This document shows positions 49,002 to 59,868 of a stretch of DNA of 64,000 nucleotides, piece by piece (position 1 is the first letter of the stretch; every line of letters starts with the position of its first letter). This DNA is from Candidatus Nitrospira nitrificans (GTDB lineage: Bacteria; Nitrospirota; Nitrospiria; Nitrospirales; Nitrospiraceae). A program made the position numbers and the translations under genes. The stretch spans positions 1 through 64,000 of the forward strand of contig NZ_CZPZ01000005.1 of assembly GCF_001458775.1 (NCBI RefSeq). The letters run 5' to 3'. The notes below the pieces were generated by a model. The model had not been told where the DNA came from. It worked only from the letters and a program-made list of their open reading frames with translations, and searched no databases.

Positions 49002-49952
49002 CTACGGCATCCACATGTACATGAACTGGGGAGTTCCCCCACGCACAACCGTCATGAGATCGAGATCGGCAAGACCGGCGAGCCCGCTCGGCGCCACCAG
49101 CTTGGAATAGACGTTGTTCGAATATTCCCCGGGCCGTTGGTACGTCACGACTCGGGCTTCCGTCAGGCCGGCTTTTTTCTTGGCTAATTCAACCGCGTCT
49201 TCGAGATAGCCGATCTCGTCGACCAAGCCGGCCTCCTTCGCCTGTTCTCCCGTATAGATTCGTCCATCAGCCAAACGTTTGATCTGTTCCATCTGCAAAT
49301 TGGAACGCCCTTCCTGCACGATATTCAAAAACCGCTGATAAAACGAATCGATCAGTCCTTGGAAGATGGCCCGTTCTTCGGTCGTCATGGTCCGAAACGG
49401 CGAACCCATATCTTTACGTGGCCCCGACGTCACAGCCGTCGCCTCCACGCCCACTTTCTCCAACAGCCCTCGCGCGTTCATGGTGAGCATGATCACACCG
49501 ATACTGCCGGTCACGGATGAAGGATGCGCCAGCACCCTGTCCGCGGCGGCGGCGATATAGTAGCCCCCTGATGTGCCCAGGTCCATGATGGATGCCACGA
49601 TGGGGACCTTGCGACTGGCTTTGAACGTTTTCAGTTCGTGATAAATAATGTCCGACGCCGTCACCGTTCCTCCCGGTGTATTGATGCGAAGCACGACCGC
49701 TTTGACGTTCTCATCCTTTGCCGCCCGGGTCAGCTGTTCTTTCACGCTTGCAATCATACTGGGCGCGGACCGAAGTCCCTCTTTTTCCTGAGAGCTGATC
49801 ATCCCGGAAATTTCGATCAGCAGCACTTTTGCTTTGCCGGTCCCGTCGACCTGCGCTTCTTGCAGAGGCCCAGGCCCCGGAAACAGAGGAAAGTTAAACG
49901 TGCATCCAGACAGCGCCAGCCCGATTACCCCGATGAGAACACGATTATGCAT
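49002..49952 (-). CDS. sppA: Signal peptide peptidase SppA, short form
   Basis: A 316-aa Ser/Lys peptidase acting on remnant signal peptides. An N-terminal lipoprotein-type signal ([15 protein letters not shown]) precedes the S49 domain. The nucleophile Ser lies in [18 protein letters not shown] and the Lys in [30 protein letters not shown] is also typical. The single-domain length matches the short bacterial form. ATG 49952 overlaps the carA stop by 8 bases, which decides the start. Confidence 0.9.
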   Translation of the reverse strand: MHNRVLIGVIGLALSGCTFNFPLFPGPGPLQEAQVDGTGKAKVLLIEISGMISSQEKEGLRSAPSMIASVKEQLTRAAKDENVKAVVLRINTPGGTVTASDIIYHELKTFKASRKVPIVASIMDLGTSGGYYIAAAADRVLAHPSSVTGSIGVIMLTMNARGLLEKVGVEATAVTSGPRKDMGSPFRTMTTEERAIFQGLIDSFYQRFLNIVQEGRSNLQMEQIKRLADGRIYTGEQAKEAGLVDEIGYLEDAVELAKKKAGLTEARVVTYQRPGEYSNNVYSKLVAPSGLAGLADLDLMTVVRGGTPQFMYMWMP

Positions 49953-51117
49953 GATGAGTCTCCATAAGATGCACGAATTCATCGAACAAATAGGCGGCAT
50001 CATGAGGCCCCGGCGCAGCCTCCGGGTGGTACTGGACCGAGAAAACCGGATGATCCAAACTAGCCATCCCCTCAATCGAGTGGTCATTCAAGCTGACATG
50101 GGTGAGGGACAATTTTCCATAGCGCGTATCGATCATGGGCGCGACCTTCGGCACGTCATGAAAAAGCGTGGGACCCTGCACGGCGAAATTATGGTTCTGC
50201 GATGTCATTTCAACTTTTCTCGTCCGAAGATCCATCACGGGATGATTCGCTCCATGATGACCGAACTTCAGCTTATAGGTCTTGAGGCCGAAGGCCAAGC
50301 CGAGAATCTGATGGCCTAAACAGATGCCAAAGATCGGATAGCGTCCGATCAGTCGTTCCATTGCCTGTGCGGCATAGGGAAGGCCCTCCGGATCGCCAGG
50401 TCCATTCGAAAGGAAAATGCCGTCGGGCTTGAGCGCCTCGACTTCAGCAGCTGATGTCGCAGCAGGCACCACCGTAACCCGGCAACCGACATCCACTAAT
50501 CGTCTCAGAATGTTGTGCTTGATGCCGAAATCATAGGCCACGACCCGCCAAGGCTTGGACGGTCTACGTTCCTTGCCGTTTGCCGACGGCGCCCAATCTC
50601 CGGTTCCCGTTGTCCAGTCATATGGATGTGCGCAAGTCACCTCGGCGGCCAAATCTCGACCGATGATGGCGGGAGCTTGCCGAGCTTGCCCCACAGCCCG
50701 ATCGGGGTCGAGATCTAGATGGGTGATGGTTCCCTGTTGTGACCCATGCTCGCGCAAGTGCCTGGTCAAGGCTCTCGTATCGATACCCTCGATCGCCACA
50801 ACCCTTGCTTCCACGAGTGATTCCTGAAGAGTCTGCCGGCTTCGCCAGTTACTGGCGAGACGGCTGGCTTCCATCACGACGAACCCTTCCGCCCATGACC
50901 GACCGGATTCCACATCTTCAGGTGTCGTCCCATAGTTCCCGATCTGGGGACAGGTCATCGTGATGATCTGCCCCTTATAGGAGGGATCGGTCAGAATTTC
51001 CTGATAACCGGTCATGGCCGTATTAAAGACAACTTCTCCAACCGTTTCACCCTCATAACCAAGGGCGCGGCCCTCGAACACAGTTCCGTCTGCCAATGCC
51101 AGCAATGCCTTTTTCAC
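49945..51117 (-). CDS. carA: Carbamoyl-phosphate synthase small chain
   Basis: A 390-aa glutaminase subunit delivering ammonia to CarB. The amidotransferase triad is visible: Cys in [15 protein letters not shown] and His/Glu in [13 protein letters not shown]. The N-terminal domain has [20 protein letters not shown]. The GTG start overlaps the stop of the upstream membrane-protein gene (GTGA), confirming co-translation. Confidence 0.96.
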   Translation of the reverse strand: MKKALLALADGTVFEGRALGYEGETVGEVVFNTAMTGYQEILTDPSYKGQIITMTCPQIGNYGTTPEDVESGRSWAEGFVVMEASRLASNWRSRQTLQESLVEARVVAIEGIDTRALTRHLREHGSQQGTITHLDLDPDRAVGQARQAPAIIGRDLAAEVTCAHPYDWTTGTGDWAPSANGKERRPSKPWRVVAYDFGIKHNILRRLVDVGCRVTVVPAATSAAEVEALKPDGIFLSNGPGDPEGLPYAAQAMERLIGRYPIFGICLGHQILGLAFGLKTYKLKFGHHGANHPVMDLRTRKVEMTSQNHNFAVQGPTLFHDVPKVAPMIDTRYGKLSLTHVSLNDHSIEGMASLDHPVFSVQYHPEAAPGPHDAAYLFDEFVHLMETHHA

Positions 51118-51632
51118 GACTGCCTTTTCTTCTGATCGAGTGAATGGGTCACCTTGATTCCGACAAGCACGATCCCCAGGACCAGGTTCGCCATGTACAA
51201 CGACCGGGTCGGCAACAACACGCGAAAGAATGCCTCCAACGCCGCTTTCCTGGCCGTTTCATCTTTCGTCGCAAACGCCTGAGCCTGGAGCGCCACGGCA
51301 TTCGGGTGCAAAACCATGATGATGAGCCCGGCTATGAGCACCATGACGGCCAGGACGATCATTTCACTCCGACCGACCTCCACCGCGGGATCCCCGCTCC
51401 ACCGACGATACCACATGGCGGCGCTGAGGATCACACAAGCTCCAATGACGAAACGGTGGTAGCTTTCAAACGCTCGGGTCAAGAGCATTCCTCCGGCATC
51501 CTGCCCTCCAAATGTATTGAACACTGCCGGAATCACCGCTCCACTCAGCACGACCATGCCTCCGACCCAGACAGCCAGCGCGATCCACTCAAGCGTAAGA
51601 CACCCGACCATCCTCCAACGGAGCAGCCGTCG
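51114..51632 (-). CDS. DUF4149-like small membrane protein
   Basis: About 172 aa with four predicted spans ([20 protein letters not shown], then [15 protein letters not shown], then [20 protein letters not shown], then a C-terminal span near [14 protein letters not shown]). The WVGGM motif resembles DUF4149 proteins. GTG 51632 is preferred because ATG 51611 has GGAGG touching it with no spacer. It lies between pyrC and carA and overlaps carA by 4 bases. Function unknown. Confidence 0.65.
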   Translation of the reverse strand, partial: RRLLRWRMVGCLTLEWIALAVWVGGMVVLSGAVIPAVFNTFGGQDAGGMLLTRAFESYHRFVIGACVILSAAMWYRRWSGDPAVEVGRSEMIVLAVMVLIAGLIIMVLHPNAVALQAQAFATKDETARKAALEAFFRVLLPTRSLYMANLVLGIVLVGIKVTHSLDQKKRQS

Positions 51633-51639
51633 CACAGCA

Positions 51640-52926
51640 CTACCGCTCCGCCGAGGCGGTCTCGAACACGACCCTGCCACCTACGATGGTGGTATTCACT
51701 CGCCCTTTCACCTTCCATCCCACAAACGGTGTGTTACGGCTCTTGGATTGGAACTTGGACGGGTCAACTTCCCACGGTTCTTGCGGATCGATGAGGACGA
51801 CATCGGCATCCGCGCCGACTGCCAACGTCCCTTTCTTGAGTCCGAATGCCGCAGCCGGAGCCGAGGTCAACTTCTGAATCGCTTGCTCCAGCGACAGGAC
51901 CCCTTCCTCGACCAATCCCAAGGTCAGCGGCAGTGCCGTCTCGAGGCCGACGATTCCGAACGGGGCCTCGGTGAAATCCTGCTGTTTCTCCTGCGTCGCA
52001 TGGGGAGCATGGTCGGTCGCAATCACATCGATCGTACCGTCCCGCAAGCCCTCCTTGATCGCCTGGACATCGGCCCAGGTACGCAGCGGGGGATTCATCT
52101 TGGCGTGGGTGTTATAGCCGCGCACCAGGTCTTCCGTAAGCGTAAAGTGATGGGGGCAGGCTTCGGCCGTCACGCGGATGCCCCTGGCTTTCGCCTCCCG
52201 CACCATGCGAACTGACCCGGTGGTGCTGATGTGGGCGAGATGTAGACGGGCTCCCGTCAGTTCCGAAAGGGAGAGGTTACGGGCCACCATCACATCTTCG
52301 GCCGCCGACGGGATCCCCGGCAACCCCAGTTCGGTCGAGATCAAGCCCTCATTCATGCAGCCGCCTTCCGCCAGATGCAGGTCCTCGCAATGGTCGACGA
52401 CCGTCAGATCAAATGCCAAGGCATATTCCATCGCTCGCCGCATCACCAGGCTGTTCATGACCGGCTTGCCGTCGTCGGAAATCGCCACGCAGCCGGAGCG
52501 TCGTAAATCACCGATCTCCGCGAGTTCCTTCCCTTCCGATCCTTTGGTAATAGCCCCGATCGGCAACACATTGGCGAGGCCGGCCAACCTGGCTCGCTCC
52601 AGGATAAACTCCGTGACGGCTTGGTTGTCATTCACCGGGTTCGTATTCGGCATGCAACAGACCGTCGTAAATCCACCGGCAACCGCCGCGGCGCTGCCGC
52701 TCTGAATCGTTTCCTTATACTCGAATCCCGGTTCCCGAAAGTGGACGTGCACGTCAACGAATCCCGGCACCACCAGCTTTCCCTGGGCTTGAATGGTCCG
52801 GCCGCCGACCGGGGCTGAAAGATTCGATCCCAGCGCGGCAATCGTATCGTTCTCAATCAGGACATCAGCGATACCGTCAAACCTACCTGGGTCGATGACG
52901 CGACCACCCTTAATCAGAATCGACAC
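51640..52926 (-). CDS. pyrC: Dihydroorotase (type I)
   Basis: A 428-aa amidohydrolase closing the dihydroorotate ring. Metal-binding motif DVHVHFREPGFEYKETI, then CCMPNTNPV, then the late Asp motif VIATDHAPHAT. Length fits the long bacterial type I class. It starts at GTG 52926, 29 bases after pyrB. Confidence 0.95.
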   Translation of the reverse strand: MSILIKGGRVIDPGRFDGIADVLIENDTIAALGSNLSAPVGGRTIQAQGKLVVPGFVDVHVHFREPGFEYKETIQSGSAAAVAGGFTTVCCMPNTNPVNDNQAVTEFILERARLAGLANVLPIGAITKGSEGKELAEIGDLRRSGCVAISDDGKPVMNSLVMRRAMEYALAFDLTVVDHCEDLHLAEGGCMNEGLISTELGLPGIPSAAEDVMVARNLSLSELTGARLHLAHISTTGSVRMVREAKARGIRVTAEACPHHFTLTEDLVRGYNTHAKMNPPLRTWADVQAIKEGLRDGTIDVIATDHAPHATQEKQQDFTEAPFGIVGLETALPLTLGLVEEGVLSLEQAIQKLTSAPAAAFGLKKGTLAVGADADVVLIDPQEPWEVDPSKFQSKSRNTPFVGWKVKGRVNTTIVGGRVVFETASAER

Positions 52927-52955
52927 GCAACGCTCCTCTCTCCTGAATCGTCGGA

Positions 52956-53879
52956 TTACGAATTCGCTCCGGACATGAGGTACAGGATTCCCATACGCAC
53001 CGCGACGCCGTTGGCCACCTGATCGAGAATCACCGAGGACAAACTATCGGCGACATCCGGCGCGATCTCCACTCCTCGGTTGATCGGTCCCGGATGCATC
53101 ACGATCGCGCCGGCGTCGGCCAAACGTACCCGTTCAGCGGTCAAGCCGTAGAGCCGTGAGTACTCCCGGATCGTCGGAAACTGCGCGCGTCCCTGCCGCT
53201 CCAGCTGCAGCCGAAGCATCATGATGACGTGCACGCCGCGCAGACCCTCATCCATGTTGTAGTAGACTTTCGCGCCCAGTTTTTCCACATGGCTCGGCAT
53301 CATCGTCGGCGGTCCCACCAGGTGCACCTCGGCGCCCAGCTTGATGAGCGCATAGATGTTCGATCGGGCTACGCGGCTATGCGACACATCTCCCACGATC
53401 GCGACGCGCAGCCCATTGAAATTCATCCCTCGTTGCCGAATCGTGTAGAGATCGAGCAACGCCTGCGTCGGGTGCTCATGCCATCCGTCGCCCGCGTTGA
53501 TGACGGCTGACTTGACGCCATGCGCCAGCGTTTCGGCGGCACCGGCCGAGGAGTGGCGGAGGACGATGATGTCCGCTTGCATGGCTTCGATGTTCCGGGC
53601 GGTATCGAGCAGTGTTTCTCCCTTCACCACGCTGCTGGAGGAGGGAGAAAAGTTGATCACGTCGGCACTGAGCCGCTTGGCCGCCAATTCGAAGGACGTG
53701 CGCGTTCTGGTGCTCGGCTCAAAGAAGAGATTCACGACGGTCTTGCCTCGGAGAGCCGGCACTTTTTTGATTTCTCGCCCGGTCACTTCCTTGAAGGAAT
53801 CCGCCGTCTCCAGGACGAGCATGATCTCATCCACAGACAACGGCGCGAGACTCAGCAGATCTTTGCGCTTGAGGCTCAT
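52956..53879 (-). CDS. pyrB: Aspartate carbamoyltransferase catalytic chain
   Basis: A 307-aa enzyme of the first committed pyrimidine step. The carbamoyl-phosphate loop is [19 protein letters not shown] and the second motif is [18 protein letters not shown]; the aspartate-binding loop [11 protein letters not shown] is near the end. No regulatory PyrI chain gene is present here; control is presumably at the PyrR attenuator. It lies 13 bases after pyrR. Confidence 0.96.
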   Translation of the reverse strand: MSLKRKDLLSLAPLSVDEIMLVLETADSFKEVTGREIKKVPALRGKTVVNLFFEPSTRTRTSFELAAKRLSADVINFSPSSSSVVKGETLLDTARNIEAMQADIIVLRHSSAGAAETLAHGVKSAVINAGDGWHEHPTQALLDLYTIRQRGMNFNGLRVAIVGDVSHSRVARSNIYALIKLGAEVHLVGPPTMMPSHVEKLGAKVYYNMDEGLRGVHVIMMLRLQLERQGRAQFPTIREYSRLYGLTAERVRLADAGAIVMHPGPINRGVEIAPDVADSLSSVILDQVANGVAVRMGILYLMSGANS

Positions 53880-53892
53880 GGGATCCTCCGCT

Positions 53893-54574
<682 letters not shown>

Positions 54575-54582
54575 GATTGGCT

Positions 54583-54614
54583 CCTTGCTCACCTCACTGG
54601 ATGAGCGTTAAAGG
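54583..54614 (-). promoter_or_regulatory. PyrR-type RNA-binding loop
   Basis: Minus-strand RNA folds as CCTT-(TAAC)-GCTC-ATCCAGTGAGGT-GAGC-AAGG. The loop ATCCAGTGAGGT matches the PyrR recognition core TCCAGnGAGGnT known from Bacillus pyr leaders, and the internal bulge is on the expected side. Its 3' arm doubles as the antiterminator strand. High UMP would favour PyrR binding and termination. Confidence 0.78.
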
Positions 54615-54621
54615 TTGTGTC

Positions 54622-54650
54622 ATCCTACTGGAAGACCAAAAACCTGTCAA
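54622..54650 (-). promoter_or_regulatory. Sigma-70 promoter of the pyr operon
   Basis: On the minus strand TTGACA (54650-54645) and TAGGAT (54627-54622) have a 17-base spacer. Transcription would begin near 54615, so the binding loop stands at the very 5' end of the RNA. Confidence 0.75.
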
Positions 54651-54780
54651 GGCATTCGAAGCCGGCGCAAGGCGTTTACGAGATCACATCCGAGTTATAG
54701 TTCACGAGCCCATGATCTCACTTGCCTATGCCATAGGCGGATGACTTTTGCCTTAGGAAGAACTCAACAACCATATCCAA

Positions 54781-55662
54781 ATGGACGGCCTCACCCACTG
54801 GCACTGCAAGATTCTCCTCCTTGGCTTCTTGCTTGCGCTATCCGCCTGCACGCAAGCGGCATTCACAGCGGCCAATCTTCCCACCCGTTTGGTCGAGATG
54901 GCCGTCGAGCATGATCAGGTATATGGCCCTGAGCCATCGCAGAAGCTCGACATCTATGTTCCTGCCGATCCCAAGAACAAGCTCATGGATGTCATCGTCT
55001 TTTTTTATGGTGGGCGCTGGACCTATGGGGCCAAGGAAGATTATCGGTTTGTCGCTGCGACATTCGTACAGGAGGGCTTTGTTGTCGTCATTCCCGATTA
55101 CAGAAAGTATCCCCAGGTACGCTTTCCGGTATTCGTCGAAGACGGAGCGAAGACTCTTGCCTGGGTTTCCGATCACATCGGCCGGTGGCACGGCAATCCC
55201 GCGCGGATCCATGTAGTGGGGCATTCCGCCGGGGCTCATATCAGCGCGTTGCTCGCGGCTGATCCTCACTACCTTGCCGACGTGGGAAAAGACCGCTCGC
55301 TCACCATTCGTTGTTTTGCCGGTCTCGCCGGTCCCTACGCCTTTACTCCGGATGAGCCGGATCTGGAAGATATGTTCGGCCCGCCGTCACATTATCCGAA
55401 CATGCAGGTCACCACCTTCGTTGACGGCACACAACCACCGATGCTGCTCCTATACGGCGACCAGGATCGCGCGGTGAAGTACGCGAATCTCCAGAAGCTG
55501 GAGCAACGCATCATGCAACGAGGCGGCTGTGTGCGATCACGCGTCTATCCGGATACCGATCACACCGATCTAATCGGAGCCCTGTCATGGTGGAATCGAC
55601 GGAGGATCCCGGTCGTGGATGACATCATACAATTCTTTGATTCATGTCACTCGGCGAGGTGA
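54781..55662 (+). CDS. Alpha/beta-hydrolase lipoprotein, esterase-like
   Basis: A 293-aa product with a lipoprotein signal (LLLGFLLALSACTQ). The esterase elbow is HVVGHSAGAHISALLAA, the oxyanion region is VIVFFYGGRWTYG, the acid lies in LLLYGDQDRAVKY and the His is in YPDTDHTDLIG. It resembles carboxylesterases of the lipase/HSL-like group; substrate unknown. It is divergent from the pyr operon. Confidence 0.82.
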   Translation: MDGLTHWHCKILLLGFLLALSACTQAAFTAANLPTRLVEMAVEHDQVYGPEPSQKLDIYVPADPKNKLMDVIVFFYGGRWTYGAKEDYRFVAATFVQEGFVVVIPDYRKYPQVRFPVFVEDGAKTLAWVSDHIGRWHGNPARIHVVGHSAGAHISALLAADPHYLADVGKDRSLTIRCFAGLAGPYAFTPDEPDLEDMFGPPSHYPNMQVTTFVDGTQPPMLLLYGDQDRAVKYANLQKLEQRIMQRGGCVRSRVYPDTDHTDLIGALSWWNRRRIPVVDDIIQFFDSCHSAR

Positions 55663-55706
55663 ACACCGGATGGTTTACATTGAAACAGGTGGATTGATCT
55701 ATCTGT

Positions 55707-56321
55707 CTATCGCGCAATGGAAATAGTTCTGGGAGCCTGAAGCAGGCTGATGCAGTCCGGCCAGAGTGTGGTTGGGTCCTTGTCGAAGATGTTGAGCGTG
55801 CCGGGCCGCAAGACAGCCCATGACCCCTGACGCATCTCATAATCGAGTTGCCCCGGAGCCCACCCGGCAAATCCGGCAAATGCGCGGAAGGCCTCGTTCG
55901 GTGTGGGGTTATTCATCACACGTTCCAACACTCTCGGTGTGCCCACATAGATTCCATCGACGATCGGTCGTGTATCGGGCAGGAGCTGCGCGAGTCGGAA
56001 CAATAGGATCAGCTGTGTTGGCTCGACCGGCCCACCGACAAAGAGTCGATGGGTGGTTCCCTTGAGAATGACGAGATCCGGCAAGGCCTCCGACAAGAGC
56101 ACATTCGTTGAACGGTTCAGCATGAGGCCGACTGTCCCGCCTCGCCCATGTTCGACAATGAGCAAGACGGTTTGATGGAAATTGGGGTCGTCCAACGAGG
56201 GACTCGCAACCAGAAGCACTCCCTTTTCGACCGACGTAACCGAAAACTCTTGCTGGGCCGAAGCCGACACCGCATGGAGGAGGAAGAGGAAGCAGGTCCC
56301 CACCAGGAAGGCAGTTCTCAT
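55707..56321 (-). CDS. YqgE/AlgH (UPF0301) family protein with signal peptide
   Basis: A 204-aa protein. Family segments: KGVLLVASPSLDDPNFHQTV, GTVGLMLNRSTNV and FVGGPVEPTQLILLFRL. Most YqgE proteins are cytoplasmic, but this one starts MRTAFLVGTCFLFLLHAVSA followed by a likely cleavage site, so it is probably exported. The start at ATG 56321 is chosen for that signal; the frame is open to 56420. Function of the family is uncertain. Confidence 0.88.
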   Translation of the reverse strand: MRTAFLVGTCFLFLLHAVSASAQQEFSVTSVEKGVLLVASPSLDDPNFHQTVLLIVEHGRGGTVGLMLNRSTNVLLSEALPDLVILKGTTHRLFVGGPVEPTQLILLFRLAQLLPDTRPIVDGIYVGTPRVLERVMNNPTPNEAFRAFAGFAGWAPGQLDYEMRQGSWAVLRPGTLNIFDKDPTTLWPDCISLLQAPRTISIAR

Positions 56322-56538
56322 GACGCTCCGCACAACAATAAGAGCCAAGGCTTCACTTAGTGCGCAGGCTAACAAATATCTTTTCTCTTTCGATGAAAGC
56401 AACCGGGAATGGAAGGACACAATCGTGATCGTGCGCCGGGTAGCTTTCTCGAGAACGAGATGTGCTAAAGTAGGCGGCTACTTGTCGGGTGGGAACCACC
56501 ACAATCAGCTGCGGGGTCGTCTCGAAGGAGAAAGGATC

Positions 56539-57126
56539 ATGAAGACCTGCTTGCGATCTATCGTTATAATGACCGCCCTCTGCGCCCTGCCCGGATGCAT
56601 TGATCCGCCCAAATCTCCCTACGTCAATGTGCACGACACAGTGTCACGGATCGATGAGTTACAGGCGACTGCCGAACAGGGGAGCGCCGAGGATCAGTAC
56701 CACCTGGGGCTGCGCTATGAGAACGCCTTGCCGAAAGACCACAGAGAAGCCGTTCGGTGGTACCGCATGGCGGCGGCCCAGCGACATGCCGGTGCCTTCT
56801 ATCGGCTCTGCGTGCTGTCTGACATCGGTCGTGGAATGCCCCAGGATTATCAGGAAGCTCTGCGGTGGTGCCACCTTGCCGCGGACCAGGGGCATGGACC
56901 GGCGATGTTCCTAATCGCCACCTATCATGAAAAGGCGCGGGGCGTTCCCAAGGATGTCGTCCAAGCCTACCAGTGGTACAACTTGGCGGCGGCTAACGGG
57001 CAGGAAGATGGAGCGAAGTGGCGAGATCGTCTGGCCACGAACATGACACCGACCCAAATAGCCCAAGCACAATTCCTCGCACGGAACTGGAAGCCCAAGG
57101 TCCACCACTCAGTTCAGGAACAGTAA
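56539..57126 (+). CDS. Sel1-repeat lipoprotein (copy 1)
   Basis: A 195-aa product with a lipobox (TALCALPGC) and four Sel1-like tetratricopeptide repeats, for example DQYHLGLRYENALPKDHREA and RGMPQDYQEALRWCHLAADQ. Such repeats mediate protein contacts. A GGAG stands upstream of the ATG at 56539; the longer frame to 56182 is spurious. A second Sel1 gene follows at 57387 with the same C-terminal motif (AxxR...ATxMT..QIA). Confidence 0.88.
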   Translation: MKTCLRSIVIMTALCALPGCIDPPKSPYVNVHDTVSRIDELQATAEQGSAEDQYHLGLRYENALPKDHREAVRWYRMAAAQRHAGAFYRLCVLSDIGRGMPQDYQEALRWCHLAADQGHGPAMFLIATYHEKARGVPKDVVQAYQWYNLAAANGQEDGAKWRDRLATNMTPTQIAQAQFLARNWKPKVHHSVQEQ

Positions 57127-57386
57127 ACCACGGGCGTCTCCAGCCTGCTCTCCGTATCTGAGACATTCGACCGAGCGGCACGTATTGAAGCTTTCTTATT
57201 CCTGCGGCAACGCTGCAATAGGCCACAGGGACGCCATCTGAACGCGTGATCGCCTTCAAGGCTCTCCATCAATCTACCCCTTGCCCATGAGCGGCCCCCT
57301 TGAAGTTGCGCCCTGCCGCTGCGTAGGATGTCGGCTTACGGTTCGTTAACCGGCCAGCAGATTGATCATATTCACCATCATTCAGA

Positions 57387-57974
57387 ATGGCTCATCGGCT
57401 CCCCTACCAGTGCGTGACTCTCGTAGGATTTCTCTTGGTGTCCTTTCTGACATCAAGTTGCGCCGCCCCCCCCCTTCATCCGCCACAAGCACTCATTGCC
57501 GGACCGGCCGTCGGCGAAGTTCTCAAGCAGGCTCAAGCCGGTGATCCCAACGCTCAAAATGAAGTGGGCATACTGTACAGCGAAGGGCGAGGCCTTCCAC
57601 AAAACTACCTTGAGGCAAAGGATTGGTTCAAAAAGGCCGCTGATCAGGGACATGCAGGCGCTCAAGTCAACCTTGGAACGCTGTATTCGCTCGGGCAAGG
57701 CGCACCGTACAGTGACCACATGGCGTTGTTCTGGTTTCAGAAAGCAGCTGAACAACGGAATGCGCTCGCATTTGCCAAACTCGGCATGATGTACGAACGA
57801 GGGCGTGGCGTGCCACAGAGCCTCGTTGATGCGCACATGTGGTATAGCCTTTCAACCGCCTATGGTGAGAAACGAGCCGCTGAATCACGCGACACTGTCG
57901 CCACGAAGATGACTCGCAGCCAGATTGCCGAATCCGAAGAACGGGCCAAGAAATGGACACCCAAACGACAATGA
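57387..57974 (+). CDS. Sel1-repeat lipoprotein (copy 2)
   Basis: A 195-aa protein, the same length as its neighbour. The signal ends at Cys in SFLTSSCAAPP, and three or four Sel1 repeats follow (NEVGILYSEGRGLPQNYLEA, VNLGTLYSLGQGAPYSDHMA, AKLGMMYERGRGVPQSLVDA). The shared tail DTVATKMTRSQIAE marks it as a tandem duplicate of the 56539 gene, now diverged. A 260-base gap without a visible gene separates the two. Confidence 0.88.
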   Translation: MAHRLPYQCVTLVGFLLVSFLTSSCAAPPLHPPQALIAGPAVGEVLKQAQAGDPNAQNEVGILYSEGRGLPQNYLEAKDWFKKAADQGHAGAQVNLGTLYSLGQGAPYSDHMALFWFQKAAEQRNALAFAKLGMMYERGRGVPQSLVDAHMWYSLSTAYGEKRAAESRDTVATKMTRSQIAESEERAKKWTPKRQ

Positions 57975-58022
57975 CTAAGCCGGATCGTTCTGGATGATGA
58001 TGAGGAGGACGAGGTCAAATCG

Positions 58023-58418
58023 TCAAAAAATACCGGCTTGTTTCTGAAGCCAGCGGATGTACTTCACGATGTGGTCCACATCGGCAGGTTTGACCGCATC
58101 GATCTTCGGCATGTCGCCGAACTGCCAATGATGAGCCTTGACTCCGTTGGCCGCCGCTCGCCGAAAGGCTTCATCGCCGTGATGATTCGGCTCATAGACC
58201 TTGTGAAGAAAGGGTGGGCCTTGAGTCGTTCCGATTCCCCCGATCCCGTGGCAGAGTGAGCAGTTGGCGTTGAATTTCTGCTCTCCTTCCCGTAATTCCA
58301 CCGGCGCAGATGCTGCGGTGGCCGTTCCCTTTGGCTCCTCCTGGTGTTGGCTGCACGCCGGTGCGGCGCCAAGAATCAGGACAGTAAGACTCGCCCACAG
58401 TATCGGTGATGTTTTCAT
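58023..58418 (-). CDS. Monohaem cytochrome c lipoprotein
   Basis: A 131-aa protein with a lipoprotein-type signal (Cys at about residue 22 in GAAPACSQ). The haem motif is CSLCHG (C53, C56, H57) and the distal Met is probably M103 in FGDMPKID. It is a class I c-type cytochrome, probably a periplasmic electron carrier. ATG 58418 is chosen because the signal peptide follows; the longer frame has no features. Confidence 0.88.
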   Translation of the reverse strand: MKTSPILWASLTVLILGAAPACSQHQEEPKGTATAASAPVELREGEQKFNANCSLCHGIGGIGTTQGPPFLHKVYEPNHHGDEAFRRAAANGVKAHHWQFGDMPKIDAVKPADVDHIVKYIRWLQKQAGIF

Positions 58419-58453
58419 AGATCGTGACCGCTTATCCAAGTCGGACCATCGGC

Positions 58454-59152
58454 TCAACATACCGCATACTGAATCGGATCCACAACTCCCGCCTCCGCAA
58501 ATCCTCGTTTCCGAATCAGACAGCTGTCGCATTGCCCGCAGGCCATCAATCCGATCGGGTCATAACAACTATGCGTAAGATGAAAGGGAACGTTCAGCGT
58601 GAGGCCAAGCCTGATGATTTCCGCCTTCGACATCCGAAGCAACGGCGTGCGAATCTCAATGCCCTTACCCTGCATCCCTGCCTTTGTCCCCGCTTGAATC
58701 GCCGCCTCCACCGTTTTGATGAATTCCGGTCGGCAGTCGGGATAGCCGGAGTAATCGATCACATTGGCGCCGAAGTAGATAATCGATGCCCCCAGCACTT
58801 CCGCGTGAGCCGCCGCCAAGGACAGAAAAATCAGGTTTCGGCCCGGCACGTAGGTCACAGGCACATCCCGGTTCCGTTCCGATACGGTCCGACGCTTTGG
58901 TACCGACTGATTGCCTGTTAGGGCCGATCCACCGATCGCCCGTAAATCGACGTCGATCACCACATGCTGGTGAGCTTCCAGAGCCGTCGCCACCTGTCTC
59001 GATCGCTCAATCTCGACCGCGTGACGTTGTTGATAGGCAATGGTCAGCAAGTACAGCGCGTATCCCTCGCGCCGTGCGAGAGCTGCCGTTACAGTGGAGT
59101 CCAGCCCGCCACTGGCGAGAACGACCGCTCGTTCTGAAATCTGCCCATTCAT
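58454..59152 (-). CDS. queC: 7-cyano-7-deazaguanine synthase
   Basis: A 232-aa ATP-dependent enzyme of queuosine precursor synthesis. The PP-loop VVLASGGLDSTVTAALARRE is at the N-terminus and the zinc Cys cluster near the C-terminus (HSCYDPIGLMACGQCDSCLI). Length is normal. ATG 59152 matches the family start. The remaining que genes are not in this window. Confidence 0.95.
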   Translation of the reverse strand: MNGQISERAVVLASGGLDSTVTAALARREGYALYLLTIAYQQRHAVEIERSRQVATALEAHQHVVIDVDLRAIGGSALTGNQSVPKRRTVSERNRDVPVTYVPGRNLIFLSLAAAHAEVLGASIIYFGANVIDYSGYPDCRPEFIKTVEAAIQAGTKAGMQGKGIEIRTPLLRMSKAEIIRLGLTLNVPFHLTHSCYDPIGLMACGQCDSCLIRKRGFAEAGVVDPIQYAVC

Positions 59153-59199
59153 GAGTAGGGAGGGAACGACGCAGAGTGAAAGGAGAGGAAACTTATGAG

Positions 59200-59757
59200 C
59201 TAGTCGCGATCCTCTTCGCGTTCGATTTTCTCCAGCAATTCCGCTCGAGATTGGCACTCCACGCACAGTTTGGCAAAAGGGACCGCCTGGAGACGCTTCT
59301 CGCTGATCTCCACCCCACATTCGGCACAAATCCCGTACGTCCCTTCGTGCAGCCGGGTGATGGCTTCATCGATCGACTGCCGCCGCCGGTTACGCATCTC
59401 CATCAAGGAAATACCAAGTTCACGCTCAAGATCCATTAAGGCTTGATCGCCGACATCACGCGCTGACTCGAGACGCCGCTGCTGATCTTCAGTCAAAGAC
59501 TGCCCCAGACTCTCTTCGATCTCCCTGATGATCTCTTGGCGTTTACTGAGGAGCATTTTATGAAGCACGTCTTGCCGTTGCTCCCGCATCTCTCGCTCTT
59601 TTGCCGTCTCCTTGGGCCGTACCGGCGCCGCGATCTCGACCTCGGACGTCGCTTTGGGCGCCGCCCCTGTGGTCGGCGGCTGAGATTTCTTGATCACCGC
59701 GTCGGCAGATTTCGTCTTGACCTCGCCCTTTTTCTTTGCCTGTATTTTTGTTGCCAT
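59200..59757 (-). CDS. DksA/TraR-family zinc-finger protein with Lys-rich extension
   Basis: A 185-aa protein. A low-complexity Lys/Ala/Pro N-terminus (about 1-55) precedes a helical coiled coil (about 56-130) and a four-Cys zinc finger, CAECGVEISEKRL then FAKLCVEC. DksA-type proteins bind RNA polymerase through the secondary channel with ppGpp; the coiled-coil tip acids should decide whether this one does. The N-terminal tail is longer than in typical DksA. Confidence 0.85.
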   Translation of the reverse strand: MATKIQAKKKGEVKTKSADAVIKKSQPPTTGAAPKATSEVEIAAPVRPKETAKEREMREQRQDVLHKMLLSKRQEIIREIEESLGQSLTEDQQRRLESARDVGDQALMDLERELGISLMEMRNRRRQSIDEAITRLHEGTYGICAECGVEISEKRLQAVPFAKLCVECQSRAELLEKIEREEDRD

Positions 59758-59795
59758 AAGAGAGTACGCTCCAGAAGTAAGTTACGTAGTCAGAG

Positions 59796-59813
59796 AGCCC
59801 GAAAAATCGGGCT
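59796..59813 (-). terminator. Weak terminator-like hairpin after apt
   Basis: AGCCCGA pairs with TCGGGCT around a four-base loop between apt and the DksA-like gene. No T tract follows on the minus strand, so it may only attenuate or mark an mRNA end. Confidence 0.35.
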
Positions 59814-59868
59814 TCTATATCACGCCCTGTGCCCCTAGAACAAGAGGTCTTGACGGATGCGCGGACTT

